Source: Okeania sp. KiyG1 (GTDB taxonomy: Bacteria; Cyanobacteriota; Cyanobacteriia; Cyanobacteriales; Microcoleaceae). From it: a stretch of DNA of 64,000 nt. Location of the stretch: positions 1 to 64,000 of the forward strand of contig NZ_BLZO01000154.1 in NCBI RefSeq assembly GCF_014132355.1, in the 5' to 3' direction. The notes under the pieces were generated by a model. That model was not told the origin of the DNA. It ran no database searches and saw only the letters and a program-made list of their open reading frames with translations. Shown piece by piece: positions 58,111 to 64,000 of the stretch (within the stretch, counting starts at the first letter, position 1; every line of letters begins with the position of its first letter). The translations under genes were made by a program, and so were the position numbers.

Positions 58111-58716
58111 TTACTTAAGCACTTGGTTGGGGTTTTCACCTAATTTTAGCAATGCATCAGCAGTATTATGTACTCCAAACTCAGCAGCTAACTGTGCTCC
58201 CAGAGTCCCATGAACATACATCAAAAACATGATGAATAAACCCACTGCTAAATAACTCCACTGCACTTGTTGGAGTTTGTCCTTAGACCATATATAGCGT
58301 TGAAATCCTCTCCAGATTGTCATCCCCACAATAAAAGCCAACAGGAACACACCACCAACACCATGCCAGATCATAGTATCCATTGCTCCGAATCCCCAGG
58401 CACTTTTTAGCTCTGCGGATGGTCTCGCTAGCATGATTTCATAAAACCCTGCTGCTACCGTGAAAAATGTAATTATTGATGAGGCGAGCATATTGTACCA
58501 ACCTACATCAAAAAAATTAGAACGGGTAGTCGATATTGCTAAAAGTTTAAAGACTGGTTTTTGTAGAGGAAAGAGTATTCCCACGATATCAAAGGCGATC
58601 CCCATAATAAACAAACCTAAAGTCAGATGAACTAAATTAGGATGAATTGGGATACTGTATGGGAGACCATTTGCCCCTAATTGAGAACTCAAACTATCTA
58701 TTAATTCTGGGTTCAT
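58111..58716 (-). CDS. DUF2231-type membrane protein, linked to the oxidase genes
   Basis: About 201 aa from ATG 58716 (the start overlaps the upstream TGA as ATGA, so translationally coupled). Four to five hydrophobic helices. IPIHPNLVHLTLGLFIMGIAF is the DUF2231 pattern, with conserved His that could bind heme. It precedes ctaC, now separated by the IscB element. Proteins of this type next to ARTO genes suggest a role in its assembly or electron input; that is inference. Confidence 0.85.
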   Translation of the reverse strand: MNPELIDSLSSQLGANGLPYSIPIHPNLVHLTLGLFIMGIAFDIVGILFPLQKPVFKLLAISTTRSNFFDVGWYNMLASSIITFFTVAAGFYEIMLARPSAELKSAWGFGAMDTMIWHGVGGVFLLAFIVGMTIWRGFQRYIWSKDKLQQVQWSYLAVGLFIMFLMYVHGTLGAQLAAEFGVHNTADALLKLGENPNQVLK

Positions 58717-59213
58717 TGTAAAATTCCCTCCTCGATCGCTTCCACTACTGGTACTGTATGTAACCCATATACCCAAACCAGTTTATCTCCCAGATATACC
58801 TGGAAGAAAACTATACTTACTAGCACCAACCCCAATCCCAGATATGGCATCGGCAGTTTTTCTGTATTGTTTGAACGAATCACATACCGCCAACCAGTAA
58901 GTGCAGCAATGATTCCTGACAGAGACCAACCAATCAAGGTATGTAAATTTAAGACTGGTTGGACTGCTTCGTAGGGTTGTGCCAGACCTGCTTCAAACTG
59001 ACCAAATATTATGGCGATAAAAATAGAAATTGTGGCGAAAAACATATTCCACCAGCTTACTTCATATAAACGGTAATTATGAGTAAAATAACCAATCAGA
59101 TCGCATACAAAAGCAAATAATACCATCGCTATTACGAAGTGGACAACGATGGGATGTATTGTATCTGGATAAGGCAAGTAATGATCGTTTAATGGTGGTA
59201 GATACTCCCACAT
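58713..59213 (-). CDS. DUF2231-type membrane protein, first gene of the oxidase group
   Basis: 166 aa, four helices. DTIHPIVVHFVIAMVLFAFV (about 18-37) is the DUF2231 His motif; a second His lies in VLNLHTLIGW. GGAG ribosome site at 59219 region (GAAGGAGAAGAC before ATG). Its TGA overlaps the next gene's ATG. It is a distant paralogue of the following protein; the pair could form a heterodimer in the membrane. Confidence 0.85.
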   Translation of the reverse strand: MWEYLPPLNDHYLPYPDTIHPIVVHFVIAMVLFAFVCDLIGYFTHNYRLYEVSWWNMFFATISIFIAIIFGQFEAGLAQPYEAVQPVLNLHTLIGWSLSGIIAALTGWRYVIRSNNTEKLPMPYLGLGLVLVSIVFFQVYLGDKLVWVYGLHTVPVVEAIEEGILQ

Positions 59214-60070
59214 AGTCTTCTCCTTCGATAGATAATGTATATATGCCTGAAAAAAATGTCAACTTGACAAGTTACCACAGGCAAATATTTTCATCAATTT
59301 TTTCTCACAACATTCTAACTGAATTTATAAAATCTGTGTGTTTTTACCGTATCAATTCTCACAGTTTTTCTACAAACATACTCAGTTTTTTTCTTTAATC
59401 AAAGTGAAAAAGTAATGTAGTCAAGACAACATTATTTTTTTCAGATTTTACTGTTTGTCATAATTAACTAAACTATTCTTATTCTGAAAAGGTAAAAGAT
59501 ATCATAATCTGTATGTCTTGCCATCCTTAGAATTACAGATATTTTCTGTCATGGCTATGTATCTTAATTTCAAAAGATTATAGATATTTAATTAGAGGGA
59601 TTATAACCGGATTTTGTATTACTAATACTTGACCTCAACTCTATAAAAGCTAGATATTTAATTAAAATTTAATATTATGATATTTTCAATCTGACTCAAA
59701 TCCTGTAACTAAATTTACAGAAAAATTTAATGTTTTTTCAGCAAAATCAGTCTTGCTTTCCAGAGTTTTTATGCTAAGTAAGATTTAAAATTTAATATTA
59801 GTAATGTCTTTCAATTACCAAAAAAATTGTATCATTGGGGCGAGTTCACCTGATTTATACAGGACTTACACACGAGGCACGAAAAAGTAGCGTTTCAGAT
59901 TGCTTTCCGTTCCGGACTGCTGCGCAAACCCTGTCGGTCGCAATGACGGAAATACGTTCTACTGCGTAAGTTCTATTATACTTAAGCCTTGATATTAAAG
60001 TGGAACCAGCGCCTACTATTGCAACATTTTAGGTGTTTCAATCCAGTAGGGTATGTTACAACGCAAGGCT
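59214..60070. other. 857-bp region upstream of the oxidase genes
   Basis: Promoter region of the DUF2231-cta genes plus the 3' flank of the channel gene. A family A element is at 59861-59974 and a half family B end (ACATTTTAGGTGTTTCAATC) near 60026. 59230-59860 is AT-rich, without repeats I recognise and without a gene. Confidence 0.45.
59861..59974. repeat. Family A MITE copy 6, diverged
   Basis: AGGACTTACACACGAGGCAC at the left and ACTGCGTAAGTTCT at the right, 114 bp, with a TTGCTTTCCGTTCCGGACTG interior that other copies lack. Confidence 0.65.
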
Positions 60071-60496
60071 TTAACCAACGATCGCAGCAGTCACAATAAT
60101 AACTATATTTACCATCAAATAAGAAATCCAGGTGATATTGAAAATAGGACGATAGCGATGGTTACGCAATACCTCTTGATCTCCATGCTGTAAGTTAAAA
60201 TAAATTATTACTACAGCAGTTACTAAAATATAAATCATTGCCGTGATGTGAATCGTATCAACCAATGTCAGACTTTCAGCTGTACCTAAAAATGACTCTA
60301 ACACTCGTCGATTAACCACTATAGTAAATAAAGTTCCCGCCAGTAAACTAGCAGCACTGGAAGGTTTTAGACCATATGCTAAAAGTGAAATGGCATAGGT
60401 AATATAAACAGGAGCAGTAATTTTGAAAAAGCTAATTAATGAGTTTCGTTTAAGCTTGATCAAAATAGACAAACGAGAATATCCAACTGTTCCCAT
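60071..60496 (-). CDS. Pentameric ligand-gated channel homologue, transmembrane half
   Basis: 141 aa. The last strand SRLSILIKLKR leads into four hydrophobic helices: M1 FFKITAPVYITYAISLLAYG, M2 SSAASLLAGTLFTIVVNRRV, M3 TIHITAMIYILVTAVVIIYF, M4 ISYLMVNIVIIVTAAIV. The M2-M3 loop has LTLVDTIH like the LTVxDxxx of this family. The coding sequence of the ligand-binding half ends 2 bp upstream in another frame. A one-base change near 60501 would join them. As written the two halves are separate; either a frameshifted gene, a sequence error or two proteins. Confidence 0.72.
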   Translation of the reverse strand: MGTVGYSRLSILIKLKRNSLISFFKITAPVYITYAISLLAYGLKPSSAASLLAGTLFTIVVNRRVLESFLGTAESLTLVDTIHITAMIYILVTAVVIIYFNLQHGDQEVLRNHRYRPIFNITWISYLMVNIVIIVTAAIVG

Positions 60497-60498
60497 TT

Positions 60499-61089
60499 CT
60501 AGTAAATTTGGGTCTCTAAAGTTTGTTTTATACTCTTTTTTTCTTCTGTAACGGTAAACTTAGTAATCTTCCAATCTTCAAAAGTATCTTTGTCGGTTTT
60601 TGACTCTTTTGTGTCTACTTCATATTTAAAATCTGAATCTGCTTTACTGGAATGTTCTATTATGATCTGCAATTCGTGACGATCAAATGGCAAGTTCTCT
60701 ACGTTCCAATTGTGTCGGAAAGTGCCTTTAATTTTTACTAAAGACCAACCACCGTTTGTTTGCACTTGACTACGTTTGACTTCCTTAGCGTTGATAAAAT
60801 CTATATTTTCTTCTTTTAGTGGCTCTAAATCTGCTGATGGTGATGGGCAAACGCTCCACAGCCATAAATCAGCACCGAAGGAGTTGTTTGGTAAATCAAA
60901 GTCATGCAGCGACATTATATATGTACCCATTTGACAAGTTTTTGGTGTTTGGGTTGTCTGTGCGATCGCTGGTGAAGTTTGGCTCAAGAGTAATAAACTG
61001 ACAATAGATATTAGTATTATTCTGAATCTACAAGCGAAGAAATTCCAGACTGCAAAATTGATTTTTTTTGGGAAAAATTTGACTTTCAC
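60499..61089 (-). CDS. Pentameric ligand-gated channel homologue, extracellular half
   Basis: 196 aa. Signal peptide (RIILISIVSLLLLSQTSPAIA). Then the beta-sandwich pattern of prokaryotic pLGICs: TYIMSLHDFDLPNNSFGADLWLW, SQVQTNGGWSLVKIKGTFRH, NVENLPFDRHELQIIIEHS (the Cys-loop-equivalent PFD), TFEDWKITKFTVTEEKK. Two Cys outside the loop. It ends with TAG just where the last beta strand should pass into M1, which the next frame supplies. Confidence 0.78.
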   Translation of the reverse strand: MKVKFFPKKINFAVWNFFACRFRIILISIVSLLLLSQTSPAIAQTTQTPKTCQMGTYIMSLHDFDLPNNSFGADLWLWSVCPSPSADLEPLKEENIDFINAKEVKRSQVQTNGGWSLVKIKGTFRHNWNVENLPFDRHELQIIIEHSSKADSDFKYEVDTKESKTDKDTFEDWKITKFTVTEEKKSIKQTLETQIY

Positions 61090-61178
61090 GATCGAATCAT
61101 CCTATATTAATTGGCTAAATATTGACGACAAAATAAGTTTCAGGAATTAGGAATAAGCCCCAATTCCTGACCGTTAAA

Positions 61179-62250
61179 TTAGACAGTAACTGAAGTAGTT
61201 AATGTTGACATTTCATTTTGTTTAATCCATTCAAAAACTCGATTCAATGCCCACCAAACATCAGGATCTTGAGCATGAGCTTGACAAGATTTACTACTAA
61301 TATGAGCCACATGACCACCATAACGAGTTAACATTAAATCAATGGCAGAATTACTCTCACAAGCAGTTTTTAAATCTGCTCCAATTGTTGGGTCAAATAT
61401 GGGGTCATCTTCAGCATAAATAATCAATGTTCGTTTTTAAATGAGGCAAAAAATATAGAGGACTTGTTGCTTGATAGTAAGCTTCTACTGATGAAAATCC
61501 TAACTTTTCAATAATAAATTCTTCATGAAATTTCCAGATACAATCTGCTCGTTCTATTGCCTCTGGAGCGATAAAATCTGGATGATTTTCATTAATTAAC
61601 CGAACTAATTTTTTGAATTTTTTAGTAATTTCTTTATCTAAGTGCCTTCCTAAAGGAGAACTATCTAAATAAGACAGAGAACGTTGAGATTCTAAACTAG
61701 GACAAATAACTGCACACCCACTAATATCTGTTTCAGCTAACCCTAATTCTGGAGCCAAACTTTCTGCTAATTTTGCACCCCAAAGCGCTAGTTGTCCTCC
61801 CAAAGAATATGCAGTAAACCAAAAATTAGGTGGACAACCCATTGCTTTTGCTTGAGCAGCAATATGAACAAAATCCTGCCCTTCATAAATGCCATCTGAA
61901 GTTAGAGCTTGTGATAGTAATGCTGTCTTGCCATGGGCACGCCAATCAAATAAAATAACGGCATAACCTTGAGCATAAGCTTTGCGTCCTAATAGTTTTA
62001 AGAACCATTGATTATCTAACTCTCCTGTAATTCCATAAGTCCCAATAATTGTACCTTTTGGGTTTTTTGGAATAGCCATCCAGCCAAAAATTGGCACATC
62101 ATTTGCTCCCATAAAAATTTTCTCTTGATAAGAAGGCTTCGGAAATGTAGTAGTTTCTTCCCAAAAACGGGGTATCCAAAAGGCTGCATAAAGGGTCATT
62201 GCTAAACCATTTTTCAGGAACCACGGAGGAGTATAAGAAGGATAACCCAT
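61179..62250 (-). pseudogene. Alpha/beta hydrolase (YheT/COG0429-like) with a C-terminal frameshift
   Basis: Frame one (62250 to about 61430, 279 aa) has the fold through FDWRAHGKTALL, the nucleophile elbow WFTAYSLGGQLALWG, and ends ...LPHLKTN. Frame two (about 61427 to 61179) supplies IIYAEDDPIFDP with the catalytic Asp and GGHVAHISS with the His. The slip lies in or next to a run of A (TTTAAAAACG) at about 61432-61440. Together it is a complete COG0429-type esterase of about 355 aa. Homopolymer position makes a sequencing error as likely as real decay. Confidence 0.82.
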
Positions 62251-62466
62251 AGATAAATTTTAATCTGATAAAACTTAAATTTGTTGATCAGATAGTATAT
62301 CAGTTGGCGATGAAATTTTATAATCCAGAATTTTTCGGTGCTCAATGCTTACTTTTCCCATACTTTTAATTATTTGAAATCTCTCAATTGCTTTTTCCTC
62401 CTTTAAAAGTAATAAAGCTGATAGCTTATAGCTGACCGCTGTTTGCGCAGCATGACCTAGGAAATG

Positions 62467-62690
62467 CTTACCGAATTATTAATAATTAATAATTAAATAA
62501 TTCGCGCCTTGAAGCCTCCCTTGATCGGGAAAAAGCGGTCGAGGGATGGCGCCATTCGGAGCGGCTCTGTCAAGAGCGGGTTTCCTCGCCATATCCAATC
62601 GACCAAGAGAAGAAATAATATTTCCTTATATTCAATTCCGTAGCGGTTTTAACCAGAGGTAATTATCAATTATCCATTATCAATTATCAA
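62467..62690. repeat. Family C copy 4 with extra module
   Basis: TTACCGAATTATTAATAATT ... CCTCCCTTGATCGGG, then a 75-bp module (AAGCGGTCGAGGGATGGCGC to CAATCGACCAAGAGAAG), then AATATTTCCTTATATTCAAT and CAGAGGTAATTATCAATTAT. Closest to the copy nested at 26668-26820, but with the added module. Confidence 0.65.
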
Positions 62691-62734
62691 TTAATGAAAT
62701 AACTGGTCTTTATAAATAATTCAACCACAACTTA

Positions 62735-62912
62735 CCGAAAAATTCAGGTATAAAGCCTCTCCATTCATGGAGAAAAAGCGGTCGGGGGATGGCGCAATTC
62801 GGAGCTGCTCTGTCAAGAGCGGGTCTCCTCGCCATATCCAATCGACCAAGAGAAGAAAAAAAATCCTTTGATCCAATCCTCTTAAGTTTATAAGAAGAGG
62901 TAATTCTAAATT
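62735..62912. repeat. Family C copy 5 with extra module
   Basis: TTACCGAAAAATTCAGGTAT, the same 75-bp module (GCGGTCGGGGGATGGCGC), and GAAGAGGTAATTCTAAATTC at the end. Differs from copy 4 outside the module. Confidence 0.6.
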
Positions 62913-62943
62913 CTTAATTCTTAATTCTTAATTCTTAAACTCA

Positions 62944-63445
62944 ATGCTTTTTATTATACTTAGCAAACCAGTCATTTCAGTTATCAGTTATCAGTTATCA
63001 GTTATCAGTACCTTCTACTGAATTAGAAAGCTAGGAAAATCCCATATTTATAGGTAATTTAACCACCATTTACCTGGATGTTTTTTCTTGCAGCGGTTTT
63101 CATTTCTGTAGACCACAGTAGGGGCGAATGGCATTCGCCCTTATACCAAATTCAAAAAAGGTCGCTACAGTATTAATCTCAAAACTCCTACCAACAGAAT
63201 AAAGCACTGTAACAGTATTTTTTGAAAATGGTATTACTTACAGGGTTTTGGTTATGACGATGTGGTTTATCAATCAGCAAAAGTTCTGTATACTTAGCAA
63301 ACCAGTCATTTCAGTTATCAGTTATCAGTTATCAGTTATCAGTACCTTCTACTGAATTAGAAAGCTAGGAAAATCCGATATTTATAGGTAATTCAACCAC
63401 AATTTACCTCGATGCTTTTTCTTATACTGAGCAAACCAGTCACAG
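62944..63445. repeat. Duplicated block derived from the 3' end of a membrane-protein gene, with CAGTTAT heptamers
   Basis: ACTTAGCAAACCAGTCATTT begins a 125-bp block at about 62954 and again at about 63293, both with four CAGTTAT heptamers and GAATTAGAAAGCTAGGAAAA. The start of each is nearly identical to the coding 3' end of the 74-aa gene (DWFAQYKKKH region at 63418-63445). So the gene tail was copied twice outward with a heptamer tract. Confidence 0.75.
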
Positions 63446-63606
63446 ATAATGTATAAAAGGAAGGTTATTAACAACCAAATTAGATAAACAATTGGTAAAT
63501 CATACCCAAATGCTTGTGGTTTCCAACTGATGCCTACTTGGGATACGGACAGAAAACTATTAGCCGTTGGCTGGATGAGATTATTACTTAAGTACCATAA
63601 ATACAA
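63382..63606 (-). CDS. Small membrane protein, C-terminal piece of a larger family
   Basis: 74 aa. The tail LPIVYLIWLLITFLLYIICDWFAQYKKKHRGKLWLNYL resembles the last helix and basic end of larger multi-pass membrane proteins with a ...L.YP.CRWFA.YK...WWL.YL ending. It overlaps the next frame by 19 bp, so the two may be one protein broken by a frameshift. No function assignable. Confidence 0.5.
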   Translation of the reverse strand: MYLWYLSNNLIQPTANSFLSVSQVGISWKPQAFGYDLPIVYLIWLLITFLLYIICDWFAQYKKKHRGKLWLNYL

Positions 63607-63836
63607 TAACTAAATGTAATTTCATAATAAATAATCAAAATTACATACAAAAAACAGAGAATTGTAGCACCCATCATAGCCTGACACTTGGATATAATAT
63701 TGCTTATCATTAAGACTAAAATTAAAATAACTTCAACTAAAGTGGCAATGAATAAAGGCTGGAAAAAAGATTCTATCAATTGCATGAAAGATATTATTTG
63801 AGGGAATTTACATCGCACATAAGCTATAGTAAACAT
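63588..63836 (-). CDS. Small hydrophobic protein, possibly the front of the same broken gene
   Basis: 82 aa with two hydrophobic helices (about 27-50 LFIATLVEVILILVLMISNI and 54-75 MGATILCFLYVILIIYYEI). It overlaps the 74-aa frame by 19 bp in a different phase. No ribosome site of note. Not recognised. Confidence 0.45.
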   Translation of the reverse strand: MFTIAYVRCKFPQIISFMQLIESFFQPLFIATLVEVILILVLMISNIISKCQAMMGATILCFLYVILIIYYEITFSYCIYGT

Positions 63837-63853
63837 AGAAGTAGGTCTTAGTC

Positions 63854-63967
63854 TTAGAATTCCATGGGCTGCTGAAATTTTTTCAGAACATATAAATTAC
63901 CAATAATTATTACTATTGTAAATATAATGGTCAGTACAATAACAATTTTTCTGTAATTAAAACGCAT
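63854..63967 (-). CDS. 37-aa single-helix membrane peptide
   Basis: ATG 63967 is preceded by AAGGAAAAGCTG, a good ribosome site. The product is a basic N-terminus (MRFNYRK), one hydrophobic helix (IVIVLTIIFTIVIIIGNLYV) and a short polar tail (LKKFQQPMEF). It is typical of small membrane proteins that are often missed. 18 bp upstream of the 82-aa frame, so possibly co-transcribed with it. Confidence 0.5.
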   Translation of the reverse strand: MRFNYRKIVIVLTIIFTIVIIIGNLYVLKKFQQPMEF

Positions 63968-64000
63968 CAGCTTTTCCTTGAGTGATTGGTAATGGTATTT

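Larger units (their letters stand above)
62251..63381. other. 1.1-kb repeat mosaic
   Basis: Contains two family C copies (62467-62690 and 62735-62912), each with an extra module (GCGGTCGAGGGATGGCGC ... TCCTCGCCATATCCAATCGA), then two copies of a 125-bp block (62954-63080 and 63293-63420). No gene. Confidence 0.6.

Overview
The window is cyanobacterial DNA. It is AT-rich and dotted with the octamer GCGATCGC (HIP1). It carries cyanobacteria-typical families (XisI, COP23, DUF29, DUF6232, MidA, Ycf46-like AAA, a TPR-tailed Ser/Thr kinase, an ARTO-type terminal oxidase) and heptanucleotide short tandem repeats. Low coding density, many miniature inverted-repeat elements, decayed toxin-antitoxin genes and a group II intron suggest a filamentous, repeat-rich genome of the Trichodesmium/Okeania/Moorena kind. 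That placement is inference; the sequence itself does not fix the genus.

Left part (1-14.7 kb): backbone of a conjugative or mobilizable plasmid or an integrated relative. A long minus-strand operon (10.77 to 3.39 kb) runs from a ParM-like actin through a possible ParR, a newly noted 50-codon ORF, a ParA/VirC1-type ATPase, three small unknowns, a Ycf46-like AAA ATPase, a large exported protein and a lipoprotein. It is followed by a VirD4/TraG coupling ATPase and a 261-aa acidic protein. Divergently on the plus strand lie a MobC-like protein, a relaxase, a VirB2-like pilin and a VirB3-like protein. The divergent gap holds a 12-bp-arm palindrome and a duplicated block of paired repeats, a good candidate for parC and/or oriT.

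At 14.7-16.9 kb a group II intron with an RT-maturase-HNH protein ends the plasmid-like part. Its 3' exon encodes the tail of a macro-domain protein whose front half is not in the window. The intron is therefore a junction between unrelated DNA: recombination between intron copies, or a misassembly.

Middle (17-49.5 kb): an accessory region dominated by repeats. There are arrays of about 287 bp x7, 29 bp x5, a 70-bp block plus heptamer tract x9, and 143 bp x8. Genes include MddA-like and MidA-like proteins, a kinase, XisI, COP23, an orphan C5 methyltransferase, a PMCA-type Ca2+-ATPase, an SbmA/BacA-like ABC transporter, a possible small biosynthetic cluster (catalytically dead alpha/beta hydrolase, cupin, Y-x6-K reductase, calycin-like protein) bracketed in part by inverted DUF29 paralogues, a NACHT-pentapeptide STAND NTPase, and several intact or ruined toxin-antitoxin pairs. 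One toxin gene is split by two different miniature elements.

Right part (49.8-64 kb): a GMC oxidoreductase and an ARTO (subunit II lacks the CuA ligands) encoded as ctaC-ctaD-ctaE downstream of two DUF2231 membrane proteins. An IscB element with its presumptive omegaRNA sits inside this gene set. Further right are a pentameric ligand-gated channel homologue split at the extracellular/transmembrane boundary, a frameshifted alpha/beta hydrolase, and small membrane proteins. Frameshifts in ctaD, the channel, the hydrolase, a VapC and a XisI mean either unusual gene decay or sequence errors; read-level checking would decide.
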